From assembly GCA_937930625.1 (NCBI GenBank), contig CALHBW010000145.1:1-10333 (forward strand): 10,333 nucleotides of DNA. Reading direction: 5' to 3'. Shown one piece after another: positions 1-6,736 of the stretch; positions within the stretch are counted from its first letter, which is position 1, and each line of letters starts with the position of its first letter. Origin of the DNA: an uncultured Saprospiraceae bacterium (GTDB lineage: Bacteria > Bacteroidota > Bacteroidia > Chitinophagales > Saprospiraceae). The notes under the pieces are model-generated. The model worked only from the letters and a program-made list of their open reading frames with translations. It ran no database searches and was not told the DNA's origin. Both the position numbers and the translations under genes were made by a program.

Positions 1-1
1 G

Positions 2-886
2 CTTATTCAGAATCATCTTTATATCTTTGCTAATAATCTGATTAAAGAAAGTTTGAAACATGAAGAAAATATTGAACAGACTTTAAATAACTCTTTTTCT
101 GTAAAATTAATCGCCAAAATTATTCAAGAACTCACGAGGGATGAGTCTTTTACAATTCAAACGATAAAAGAATATTATGGTCAGGCAAAAATAGACTTTA
201 AAGTGACTACAGAGGGAAACCCTGAACCTGTATCACTACAAAAAGTATCATTAGGAACTATCTCAATATTAAGCATCGTATTATTAATATATCATTATCT
301 AAAATCACTGTACCCTGAATTAGAAGATAAAAAACTGGTCAGACAAAAAGCCCTTGTTTTCATTGATGAGATAGATGCACACATGCACCCGATTTGGCAG
401 CGAAAAATTGTGAATATTTTGCGTAATAGTTTTCCGAATGTACAATTTATCTTGACAGCACATAGTCCTTTAATTGTAGCCGGATGTTTGGAGAGAGAAG
501 TATCGGTGTTAAGAAAAGAGGGTAAATCAGGTAAATTTTCACTTCATCAATTTGAACAAAACTTCATCGGAAAAGAGATTGAAGATATTTACAAGGAAGT
601 CTTTGAAATTGAAGATGTGGACGAGGACGACACCTTAAAAAAGAATTTATTCAAACTTTCCGGCTATACACCAGAAGAAATAGAGAACCGTATCAACGAA
701 TTAGAGAAAAAAGAAGAACTTACAGATGAGGAAGACGAAGAACTATCCGGTTTGTTTTTGATGAACAGAGTAAAATACATCAAACACGGGATAGATAAAG
801 AAAAAAGAGACCAAGAGGAAATGATTGAAAAATTGATAGCTGAAAACAGACAATTAAAATACGAATTGGAAACACTCAAAAACTAA
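2..886 (+). CDS. AAA/ABC-type ATPase (AAA_21/OLD-like), C-terminal part; gene truncated by the window edge
   Basis: The frame is open from base 2, so the N-terminus with Walker A lies outside the window; the TTG at 53 is probably internal. Visible in order are an ABC-signature-like segment (VSLGTIS, nt 245-265), a Walker B strand with catalytic acidic residues (LVFIDEID, nt 353-376), the usual HMHP after it, and the switch histidine (TAHSPL, nt 455-472). Together these mark the RecF/OLD/AAA_21 class of single-polypeptide ABC-type ATPases. The last ~80 residues (nt ~640-886) are very rich in Glu and Lys and look like a coiled coil, possibly for oligomerisation or effector binding. In the family such ATPases (for example PtuA of Septu and AriA of PARIS) act as sensors that hold or activate a toxic partner. 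The next gene starts 9 nt later, so the two are probably co-transcribed. The ATPase class is secure; the defence role is inferred. Confidence 0.87.
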   Translation, partial: LIQNHLYIFANNLIKESLKHEENIEQTLNNSFSVKLIAKIIQELTRDESFTIQTIKEYYGQAKIDFKVTTEGNPEPVSLQKVSLGTISILSIVLLIYHYLKSLYPELEDKKLVRQKALVFIDEIDAHMHPIWQRKIVNILRNSFPNVQFILTAHSPLIVAGCLEREVSVLRKEGKSGKFSLHQFEQNFIGKEIEDIYKEVFEIEDVDEDDTLKKNLFKLSGYTPEEIENRINELEKKEELTDEEDEELSGLFLMNRVKYIKHGIDKEKRDQEEMIEKLIAENRQLKYELETLKN

Positions 887-895
887 GTCCCGCCC

Positions 896-1864
896 ATGCA
901 AGATGCCAAAGTAATCGAACAATTATTAGACATTTATGCCCATTCAAAATACAACTTAATCGGTCAAGACACTGCTTATCGTCAACTTTTCAAACAATAC
1001 GGCTCAAAACTATGGTTTGAGGAAGCACAAGCGAAAATCGCGAAAGTAAAAACTTGGTTGGAGGAGAATGTGGCTATACAAAAATCCACTAAAAATCAGG
1101 TCATTGAGTGCTTACGATTATTGAGAAAAAGAAAAGCCAACGACGATGAAGTCGGATACAAGTATGCCTTAAAACTCATCAAAACAATGTTTTTTAATAA
1201 TTGGAAATCAACTCAACAAATTTTTTTTGAGGATACTTGCCAGATAATGGAAAACTGTCCCGACGATTACTTTTTGTCATTTACCGACAGAAGAGACCAA
1301 GCTGATGAAATAGATATGCTACATCTAAATCATCAATATTTTATCAGACACATACTTGGAATTGACAGCAAAAGAGCATGGCTCAAAAGAGTAAAAGAAA
1401 ACAAAAACCTATTAGCAGAAGCCATCAATAAAATTTTAAGACATCGCCTCAAGGGTTTTTATTATCATTGGCACAAAGAAGACAACAGTATAGTTGAAAC
1501 TAAACTCGAACAAAGATGCAAGAAGTGTTTTGCTTTTATTCAACTCGTTCAAAATATTTTATTTGAAAAACCTGAAAGAACAAATTATTGTCACTGCGAA
1601 TATGTGTATGCAGAACAGCAAAATAAGTCTCGTTTGTACATTCTTGCCGAAAGAAGCCATGATGATTTAAAAGACATCAATGATGTAGATGAACAGTACG
1701 ACAAGTGGTTAAAGGAAATCAAGAGTAAAGACAAAGTCCAGCTGAAATGCACAGAAATACCTAATCCCAAATTAGTACGTGATATGAAAGATAAAATCGT
1801 TGATAAAATTGCCAAAAAAATCCAAAGTGAAAGAAAACAGCTTTTTGAAAACGTACCCGATTAA
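896..1864 (+). CDS. Divergent TIR-like domain protein, candidate effector of the adjacent ATPase
   Basis: 322 aa; ATG at 896, 9 nt after the ATPase stop, no Shine-Dalgarno. Residues 1-115 look all-helical. From about 120 the order of elements fits a TIR fold by eye: a strand like TIR beta-A (YFLSFTDRR, 125-133), a helix (NLLAEAINKILRHRLKG, 171-187), a second strand (FYYHWHK, 188-194), a helix ending at C211, a hydrophobic strand (FAFIQLVQ, 212-219), then YCHCEYVYAEQ (231-241), resembling the WCxxE helix of TIR NADases with E235 as candidate catalytic Glu, and a last strand RLYILAE (246-252). The stretch between the first strand and helix is about 30 residues longer than usual. Family TIR effectors cleave NAD+ to stop growth on phage attack. 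Oddities are the paired cysteines C208/C211 and C232/C234, which could bind a metal instead. The fold call is by pattern only; the gene itself is certain. Confidence 0.6.
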   Translation: MQDAKVIEQLLDIYAHSKYNLIGQDTAYRQLFKQYGSKLWFEEAQAKIAKVKTWLEENVAIQKSTKNQVIECLRLLRKRKANDDEVGYKYALKLIKTMFFNNWKSTQQIFFEDTCQIMENCPDDYFLSFTDRRDQADEIDMLHLNHQYFIRHILGIDSKRAWLKRVKENKNLLAEAINKILRHRLKGFYYHWHKEDNSIVETKLEQRCKKCFAFIQLVQNILFEKPERTNYCHCEYVYAEQQNKSRLYILAERSHDDLKDINDVDEQYDKWLKEIKSKDKVQLKCTEIPNPKLVRDMKDKIVDKIAKKIQSERKQLFENVPD

Positions 1865-2520
1865 CCAGAAGCTACAAACCTTACCCTATCCCCCACATTC
1901 AAACGATTCGGCGGCACTACTTTCACATCAAATAAAGTTACATCTGTCTGCCCGATAATCTGCCAACCGCCCGGACTTTCCAAAGCATAAATTCCTGTCT
2001 GCGAACCGCCAATTCCAACTGCACCTGCGGGTACACGTACACGCGGATTTTCTTTTCGCGGGCAATGCAAATCTTCACTCATACCCGATAAATAAATAAA
2101 GCCCGGCACAAAGCCCATCATCTCCACGCGATATGTTGCGGCAGTATGTTTTTGGATAATTTCCAACTTGGTTAAGCCTGTCATTTGTATGACTTCTTCC
2201 CAATCCAATCCCTTTTCATAATCAACGGGAATGTGGTGTAATATCGAATTTGAATGAATGGCAACTTGTGTCGATTTGATATTTTCGAGAGATTTAATTA
2301 GCTCATTTACATTGTTTTGCAATAAATCAAAAACGACTGCAATGGAAGCGTAAGCAGGTATAATATCTACGACTCCGACGAATTGTGCTGCTCTAATCAA
2401 AGCCGCCGTGGTATGAATGATGTCGTGCGTGGCATCATTATTTTCCAGTAGAATGGCGTTTTCACCAAGCAATTTGATTTGCCATTTATGCCCGTTTAAC
2501 AGGATGAATTTTGATACCAT
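1861..2520 (-). CDS. pxpB: 5-oxoprolinase subunit PxpB (KipI/Allophanate hydrolase subunit 1 family)
   Basis: 219 aa, the normal length for PxpB. Family hallmarks are clear: GFVPGF (136-141), the PR..PR..VPAGAVGIGG stretch (154-172), SPGGWQIIG (182-190) and GDRVRF near the end (210-215). PxpB works with PxpA and PxpC in the cytoplasm in ATP-dependent opening of 5-oxoproline (pyroglutamate) to glutamate; the related B. subtilis KipI inhibits the sporulation kinase KinA. The ATG at 2520 lies inside the end of pxpA, giving a 35-bp overlap that suggests translational coupling. Its stop overlaps the TIR-like gene on the other strand by 4 bp. The usual third gene, pxpC, does not follow, so either it lies elsewhere or the complex is incomplete. 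Full length and intact motifs argue that the gene was not damaged when the neighbouring plus-strand module arrived. Confidence 0.93.
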   Translation of the reverse strand: MVSKFILLNGHKWQIKLLGENAILLENNDATHDIIHTTAALIRAAQFVGVVDIIPAYASIAVVFDLLQNNVNELIKSLENIKSTQVAIHSNSILHHIPVDYEKGLDWEEVIQMTGLTKLEIIQKHTAATYRVEMMGFVPGFIYLSGMSEDLHCPRKENPRVRVPAGAVGIGGSQTGIYALESPGGWQIIGQTDVTLFDVKVVPPNRLNVGDRVRFVASG

Positions 2521-3262
2521 TGGATGTCAACATTTCGTGAATTTGGCGCGCAAGATTGGCTGCGCCTTGTGTATCGCTGTGTAGGCAAATCGTGTCGGCT
2601 TCGAGTGAGATGATTTCATTGTCGTGAGTTTTAACTTGCTTCTTTTCGACTATCATTCTGACTTGGGCGAGTACCTCGTTTTTTTGCTCAATCACCGCTC
2701 CCGCGCGTGTACGTGCGCGTAGGCTGCCGTCGCGCTCATAACGACGGTCTGCGAATGTTTCCTTTGCAAATGATAAATCCGTTTGTTTAGCTTTTTTTTC
2801 CAAAAAAGAATTCGGTAAGCCATAGACGATTAATTTGTCGTCGATACTTTTTACGGCATCAATGATGGCTTGTGCAGCAGCTTCATTTTTTGCAGCAAAA
2901 TTGTACAAAGCTCCATGCGGTTTCACATGATGCAATGTGCCGCCCAATGCTTCGGTCATTCCTTTCAATGCAGCGATTTGATAACGAATGATAGCCGTCA
3001 ATTCAGCTTGTGGAATGTGCATCACCCGTCGTCCAAATCCTTGTAAATCAGGAAATGAGGGGTGCGCCCCGATAGCTACATCATGGTCGGTTGCCATTTG
3101 AATGGTGCGCTCTATCGTCACCGGGTCGCCGGAATGAAAACCACATGCGATATTGCAGGAGGAAAGGTAGGGCATGATGATTTCGTCGTATTGCGAAGTC
3201 ATTTTACCATAAGATTCTCCTAAGTCGCAATTCAGGTCAATAGTCGATAGTCGATAGTCCAT
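2486..3262 (-). CDS. pxpA: 5-oxoprolinase subunit PxpA (LamB/YcsF family)
   Basis: 258 aa from the ATG at 3262. The sequence opens with the family signature IDLNCDLGES (8-17), followed by SSCNIACGFHSGDP (34-47), AIGAHPSFPD (63-72) and HHVKPHGALYN (111-121), whose His and Asp residues build the polar pocket conserved in this family. PxpA is one of three subunits of prokaryotic 5-oxoprolinase, a cytoplasmic repair and recycling enzyme for pyroglutamate. A frame from a TTG at 3283 would add seven residues, but the ATG at 3262 is preferred because family members start a few residues before IDLN. Unusually, the first codons (MDYRLSTI) are encoded by a 7-bp tandem repeat of the form ACTATSG, the left arm of a large inverted repeat. 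The 3' end overlaps pxpB by 35 bp, so the two form an operon. Confidence 0.94.
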   Translation of the reverse strand: MDYRLSTIDLNCDLGESYGKMTSQYDEIIMPYLSSCNIACGFHSGDPVTIERTIQMATDHDVAIGAHPSFPDLQGFGRRVMHIPQAELTAIIRYQIAALKGMTEALGGTLHHVKPHGALYNFAAKNEAAAQAIIDAVKSIDDKLIVYGLPNSFLEKKAKQTDLSFAKETFADRRYERDGSLRARTRAGAVIEQKNEVLAQVRMIVEKKQVKTHDNEIISLEADTICLHSDTQGAANLARQIHEMLTSNGIKIHPVKRA

Positions 3263-3344
3263 AGCAGGTAGGTTGATGTCCAAGCGATAGTTCCAAACTA
3301 CCTCGCGTCATAACTATGGACTACGGACTATCGACTATGGACTA
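3241..3344. repeat. Inverted repeat built from 7-bp tandem units at the start of pxpA
   Basis: The left arm (3241-3264) is TAGTCGA, TAGTCGA, TAGTCCA, TAG; the right arm (3314-3337) is its reverse complement at 22 of 24 positions, and the array continues to 3344 as ACTATGG, ACTA. Inside, AGGTAGGTT (3266-3274) and AAACTACCT (3295-3303) pair at 8 of 9 positions, so the whole segment could fold into one long hairpin or cruciform. It spans the space between the arsR terminator and pxpA and includes the pxpA start codon, so in pxpA mRNA it could hide the start. A dispersed repeat element is the simplest reading. Confidence 0.8.
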
Positions 3345-3350
3345 AAAATA

Positions 3351-3385
3351 AAAAAGGGCTTGACGCATTACGCCAAACCCTTAAA
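3351..3385 (-). terminator. Intrinsic terminator of the first arsR-like gene
   Basis: Arms at 3354-3365 and 3371-3382 pair over 12 positions as minus-strand RNA, with two G-U pairs and a 5-nt loop. On the minus strand the stem is followed by TTTTTATTTTT. It lies about 30 nt past the stop of the gene ending at 3413, so it should separate that gene from pxpAB. Confidence 0.75.
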
Positions 3386-3412
3386 AATATTGCTTGTAAT
3401 GGAAAAATTCTA

Positions 3413-3724
3413 TTACTTATCTTCTTCCAAGAAATTGTTCACGCCTTTTACAACTTGAGCCAATTTTGGATAATTGATAGTGTAGTAAATGAATTTACCA
3501 TCTCGACTAGTCTCTACAATACCCGCTAAGCGGAGAATTCTCAGGTGCTGAGACGTAATAGACTGTTCCAATTTCAATGTGTTGTAAATTTTGTTCACAT
3601 TGATAGTTTTGTGCTTGTCCACAAATTCTAAAATCTTCATGCGTAGTGGGTGAGCCACTGCTCTCAAAATTTCTGCGGACACTTGGAGTTGTTCGTCATT
3701 AATTTTAACCTTTGTCTTTCTCAT
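3413..3724 (-). CDS. ArsR-type winged-helix repressor without metal-site cysteines (copy 1)
   Basis: 103 aa; ATG at 3724. The ArsR pattern is plain: ILRAVAHPLRMKILEFV (19-35), a helix-turn-helix with recognition helix EQSITSQHLRILRLAG (53-68), and a beta wing (GKFIYYTI, 76-83). There is no cysteine at all, so the classic ELCxCD metal sensor is absent; the protein probably responds to another signal or to redox-independent cues, or acts as a fixed repressor. It has its own terminator and a long AT-rich upstream region, so it is a single-gene transcript. It is paralogous to the gene at 4142-4480: the core motifs LRAV.H.LR, LEQS..SQHL.ILR.AG and GKFIYY are shared, and an 18-bp DNA stretch over GKFIYY is identical. 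Targets cannot be read from the sequence; autoregulation is a reasonable guess. Confidence 0.9.
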   Translation of the reverse strand: MRKTKVKINDEQLQVSAEILRAVAHPLRMKILEFVDKHKTINVNKIYNTLKLEQSITSQHLRILRLAGIVETSRDGKFIYYTINYPKLAQVVKGVNNFLEEDK

Positions 3725-4070
3725 AAGCCTTTTTAATTAAATTTGAAATAATATTTTTCTTTAATAAATAAAAATTTTTAATATAACACTGTGAAATGTC
3801 TTACAGCAATTATACGTGTTTAAGATGTATTTTGTTGCATGTATTTCACTAAGAATTTGTCGTTAGGCATACAAAACAACGCGTTTACAAATATCTGTTT
3901 TTTTTTGTTGTTTACAAAACAAATAGCATAATTATGGAAATTTATTTCCTAAAAGTGTGTGTAAGTGCTTGATGCTTAGTGGATTGCAGAGATTTTGTTT
4001 TTCGGGTTAAAATATTAATAATTTTGCTTATTTGACGTATATATTATTTTCATCTATAATGTGAAAAAAA
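3725..4070. other. Noncoding AT-rich spacer between the two arsR-like genes
   Basis: No convincing gene is seen. The part next to 3724 must hold the promoter of copy 1, but no clear TTTG/TAnnTTTG pair was found. The segment TGAAATGTCTTACAGCAATT (from 3792) resembles one upstream of copy 2 (from 4639) and could be a shared operator. A weak inverted repeat (AAACAAC with GTTGTTT around 3874-3915) is also visible. Confidence 0.5.
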
Positions 4071-4127
4071 TATACTGAATTTACTATAATTTTTTAAAAA
4101 ATGGTTAATTATAGCAAATTCAGTATA
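4064..4127 (-). terminator. Intrinsic terminator of the second arsR-like gene
   Basis: The arms at 4071-4091 and 4107-4127 are inverted copies at 20 of 21 positions, with a 15-nt loop. The minus-strand transcript then runs into seven T (4064-4070). It starts 14 nt after the stop of the gene ending at 4142. The stem is long but AT-rich. Confidence 0.8.
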
Positions 4128-4141
4128 ATTTTTACAGCAAC

Positions 4142-4480
4142 TTACTTAGCTAATTCCTCAACCAACTTAGAGATTTGCTTGAGACGGTCTTTATCTAAAG
4201 AGTAGTAAATGAATTTACCTTGACGCTCTGTAGTAACGACACCGGCTCTTCTTAAAATTGCCAAATGCTGAGATGCAACAGATTGCTCTAAACGCAACTT
4301 GATGTAAATGTCTGTGACAGTCATTTTTTCGTTTTCTTCTAACAAATCAATGACAGACTGACGCAATTTGTGATTAACTGCTCTCAAAACAAGTACTGCT
4401 TTGCGTAATTCAGCATAATCTAACTTTATCGGTTTTTTACTTTTAGTAAGTGTTACTGTTTCATTTTTCGACTTCCTCAT
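4142..4480 (-). CDS. ArsR-type winged-helix repressor without metal-site cysteines (copy 2)
   Basis: 112 aa; ATG at 4480. A basic N-terminal tail (residues 1-18, seven Lys/Arg) precedes the ArsR fold: LRAVNHKLRQSVIDLL (32-47), recognition helix EQSVASQHLAILRRAG (65-80) and wing GKFIYYSL (88-95). Like its neighbour it contains no cysteine, so it cannot be a thiol metal sensor of the SmtB/ArsR kind. It is a paralogue of the gene at 3413-3724, most likely from an old tandem duplication, with a longer tail. It has its own terminator and about 400 nt of noncoding DNA upstream. No partner gene suggests the regulated pathway; the nearest upstream neighbour on the same strand is the S41 protease, separated by a palindrome. 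Confidence 0.9.
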   Translation of the reverse strand: MRKSKNETVTLTKSKKPIKLDYAELRKAVLVLRAVNHKLRQSVIDLLEENEKMTVTDIYIKLRLEQSVASQHLAILRRAGVVTTERQGKFIYYSLDKDRLKQISKLVEELAK

Positions 4481-4862
4481 GTCTAATTTATTTTTGTTTT
4501 TATTATGTGAAAAAAAAGTGAATAAAAATAAAATTTAAATTGTGTTTCTATTTGGCTGTCTTGTAAAAAAATACGTATTACTTCTTTATTATGTTCAAAT
4601 TAATTGAGTATTTATATTAGTATTACGCAATTAACCTATGAAATGTTGCAGTAATTTATAATTTTTTTCAAAGACACATATATCGTATATGCTGTAATGA
4701 GACGCGACATCATATAATAGGTCACATAATATTTACATATTTAATACTTTATGTGACACTTTTATGAAAAATGACGCAAAATGGATATTCGTTATGTATT
4801 ATGATGTCAAAATCAGGAGAAGGGAGCAGTTTTTCTGAAGAAATAAGAGGCAAAATTATATT
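4481..4862. other. Noncoding AT-rich region upstream of arsR copy 2 with candidate operators
   Basis: No gene is seen. ATTACGCAA (4622-4630) and TTGCAGTAAT (4646-4655) form an imperfect inverted repeat (one gap) over the TGAAATGT motif shared with the region before copy 1, a candidate operator for the ArsR-type proteins. Farther upstream is the nested inverted repeat listed separately. Confidence 0.5.
4706..4808. repeat. Nested inverted repeat upstream of arsR copy 2
   Basis: Inner arms GTCACATAA (4721-4729) and TTATGTGAC (4749-4757) are perfect, with a 19-nt loop. Outer arms GACATCATATAATA (4706-4719) and TATTATGATGTC (4797-4808) match apart from two extra bases. The arrangement could form a two-step hairpin or give two symmetric protein-binding sites. 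Confidence 0.6.
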
Positions 4863-4890
4863 GTAGAGGCGCGATTAATCGCGCCTCTAC
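4863..4890. repeat. Perfect 28-bp palindrome after ctpA
   Basis: The half-site GTAGAGGCGCGATT is followed directly by its exact reverse complement. It starts 7 nt after the ctpA stop codon and is far more GC-rich than its surroundings. The form (GTAGAGGCGCGATT and its mirror) looks like a dispersed REP-like element. It may also end or stabilise the ctpA transcript, but no T-run follows it on the minus strand. Confidence 0.85.
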
Positions 4891-4897
4891 GGTTGTA

Positions 4898-6538
4898 TTA
4901 TTTCAATATAGACTGGTAACGCTGCGGGTCTTTGAGTACTTTGAGGGCTGCTTCGATATAAGGATCGCCTTTTAATCCCACTTCTACTGCGCCTTTCTGA
5001 TAATAGTATCGTTTGACGATTTCCTGCTCTATGAGGCGCGTGATTTTACCCTTATGCTTATATAGGTCTTTCTTTTTGTCTGCGTCAATTTTGCGTTTCA
5101 TGGCTTCAAGGTCGGTTTTTATGGCATCATAGTAGTTTTCCTTTTTGGCTTTTTCTTCGAGTTGCTTGAGTTCTTTTTCGCTGGCGGTTTCGTAATCAAT
5201 ATCGCGTCCTGCTACAAATTGCTCAAAGTCTTTAAAGTCTGCTTCTGTAAATGTATATTCACTTGCAGGCGCGATTTCTGCATTTTTCAATTTATACTGC
5301 GTCGCGTAATCAAAAATTACATTTTGGCGGAGCAGTGCGCGTTCTACATTACTCATTTGTGCGATGTCAAGTTCGATATCAGGTTTCACACCCGCGCCGT
5401 CAAATACGCTTCTGCCGCTACGCGTTTTAAATTCAGTACGCAAAGAATCTTTTATGGTAGATGATTTACCATCTTTATAATTGACTGCCTGAATACATCT
5501 GCCACTTGGAATGTAGTATTTCGCGGTGGTCAATTTGAGTTTGGATGTTTCGCTTACTTGCTTGGTATTTTGTACCAAGCCCTTTCCGAAGGATTCTTGC
5601 CCGATGAGAATACCTCTATCCAGATCTTGCACCACACCCGATACAATTTCTGATGCCGACGCCGAGCTGCCATCAATCAAAACAACCAAGGGTGTTTCCA
5701 TATCCAAAGGTTTATTGAGTGTACGGAAACTGCGGTCATTTTCAATGTTGCGACTGCGGGTTGTTACGACCAATTCGTTTTTATCTATAAAAAGGTTGGA
5801 AAGATTAACGGCTTCTTTGAGCAAACCACCACCGTTGCCACGCAAATCCAAGACGACAGATTTTACATCATTATCTTTTTTCAACTTTTGTATGGCATCG
5901 CCCACGTTGGCACCTGCACGGTCTGTAAAAGTGGTCAAAGTGACGTAAGCCGTTTCGTCGTCTATCATTCCCGAATAGGGCACATTCGGGATTTTGACCT
6001 CTTGACGTTCGAGTGTTACATCAATATCTTTTGCTGTACCCGGTCGGCGCACTTTAATCGTGACCTTATCTCCGGGCGCACCTTTGAGGATATCGCTGAC
6101 CTCTTTGGTCGTTTTATCTTTGGCGGATTTTCCTTCGATGCTCAATACCTCGTCACCTGCCTGAAGTCCTGCTTTTTCGGCAGCAAAACCTTCATATACA
6201 TCAGTAATGACGACATAATCCCGTTCTTGCAGTTTGCGGATGGTCGCACCGATACCTCCATATCGCCCTCTGACTTGCAGCTTGAAACCCGCCATTTCTG
6301 CTTCGGAAATGTAGTTGGTATATGGGTCAAGCGACTCCAACATCGCATCTACCCCTGTACGCATCAACTTCGCCGGATCTATCTCGTCCACATAAGACGT
6401 GTTGAGTTCCTTATATATGTTGGCAAATATTTCGAGGTTTTTGGAAATCTCAAAGTATTTGTTGTAATCTGTGGAAACGAACATAGCACTCGTGACAACT
6501 ACCGTCGCCAATACGAGTATTTTTTTATATTTTTTCAT
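4898..6538 (-). CDS. S41-family C-terminal processing serine protease (CtpA/Prc type), with PDZ domain
   Basis: 546 aa; ATG at 6538. A short basic start and hydrophobic stretch (residues 5-22) act as signal peptide or membrane anchor, so the enzyme works in the periplasm. A helical N-terminal part contains DPYTNYISEAE (71-81); the PDZ domain is about 90-175, and the protease core follows with VVLDLRGNGGG (228-238). The catalytic set is fully present: nucleophile S294 in GSSASASE, general base K319 in GQESFGKG and Q323, with the 25-residue Ser-Lys and 4-residue Lys-Gln spacings known for CtpB and D1P. After ~360 comes a Lys/Glu-rich, mostly helical extension ending in LKDPQRYQSILK, usual in Bacteroidota members. 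The family trims C-termini of envelope proteins. It lies downstream of the GH65 gene on the same strand, separated by 198 nt with a repeat, so co-transcription is doubtful. Confidence 0.93.
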   Translation of the reverse strand: MKKYKKILVLATVVVTSAMFVSTDYNKYFEISKNLEIFANIYKELNTSYVDEIDPAKLMRTGVDAMLESLDPYTNYISEAEMAGFKLQVRGRYGGIGATIRKLQERDYVVITDVYEGFAAEKAGLQAGDEVLSIEGKSAKDKTTKEVSDILKGAPGDKVTIKVRRPGTAKDIDVTLERQEVKIPNVPYSGMIDDETAYVTLTTFTDRAGANVGDAIQKLKKDNDVKSVVLDLRGNGGGLLKEAVNLSNLFIDKNELVVTTRSRNIENDRSFRTLNKPLDMETPLVVLIDGSSASASEIVSGVVQDLDRGILIGQESFGKGLVQNTKQVSETSKLKLTTAKYYIPSGRCIQAVNYKDGKSSTIKDSLRTEFKTRSGRSVFDGAGVKPDIELDIAQMSNVERALLRQNVIFDYATQYKLKNAEIAPASEYTFTEADFKDFEQFVAGRDIDYETASEKELKQLEEKAKKENYYDAIKTDLEAMKRKIDADKKKDLYKHKGKITRLIEQEIVKRYYYQKGAVEVGLKGDPYIEAALKVLKDPQRYQSILK

Positions 6539-6563
6539 ATAATAATTTTGAATGAATGAATCA

Positions 6564-6645
6564 ATTTTTGATTGAGCGATTTTTGATTTTTGATTGAAGT
6601 AAGGATCGCATATGAAATTATTACAGTTTTTCTAAATCAAAAATC
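6564..6645. repeat. AT-rich 7-bp tandem units with inverted arm, upstream of ctpA
   Basis: The unit ATTTTTG occurs at 6564-6570, 6579-6585 and 6586-6592. GATTTTTGATTT (6578-6589) has an exact inverted copy at 6634-6645, giving a hairpin with a 44-nt loop. It fills the 198-nt gap between ctpA and the phosphorylase gene. The layout mirrors the repeats at 3241-3344 and 9032-9134, although the unit differs. Confidence 0.6.
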
Positions 6646-6712
6646 TAAAATAATTTTATTCGTCTGCTCATTCATCAATACAATAATAAGGTCTTTTTGA
6701 TAATACGTCTAA

Positions 6713-6735
6713 TGAATAAAAAGGTTTAACTTTTT
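6713..6735 (-). terminator. Weak terminator-like hairpin after the GH65 gene
   Basis: AAAAAG (6718-6723) and CTTTTT (6730-6735) form a six-pair stem immediately after the TAG stop of the gene ending at 6737, and the minus strand continues with TTTTTATTC. The stem is short and A/T-rich, so function is uncertain. Confidence 0.3.
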
Positions 6736-6736
6736 G

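Noticed and set aside
2..1864. Assignment of the ATPase pair to Septu or PARIS
   Set aside because: The partner shows no HNH motif and no TOPRIM motif; its pattern is TIR-like instead.
3263..3283. TTG start for pxpA at 3283
   Set aside because: An ATG 21 nt downstream fits the family N-terminus better; the extra residues match nothing conserved.
3725..4897. The two noncoding spacers upstream of the arsR copies are both 417 bp, suggesting duplication of a whole unit
   Set aside because: Apart from one short motif the two spacers do not align, and each contains different hairpins, so equal length is best taken as chance.
5888..6559. Long open frame on the plus strand opposite ctpA (223 codons)
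   Set aside because: It is antisense to a protease with all catalytic motifs intact; its protein has no recognisable domain and is explained by codon bias of the real gene.
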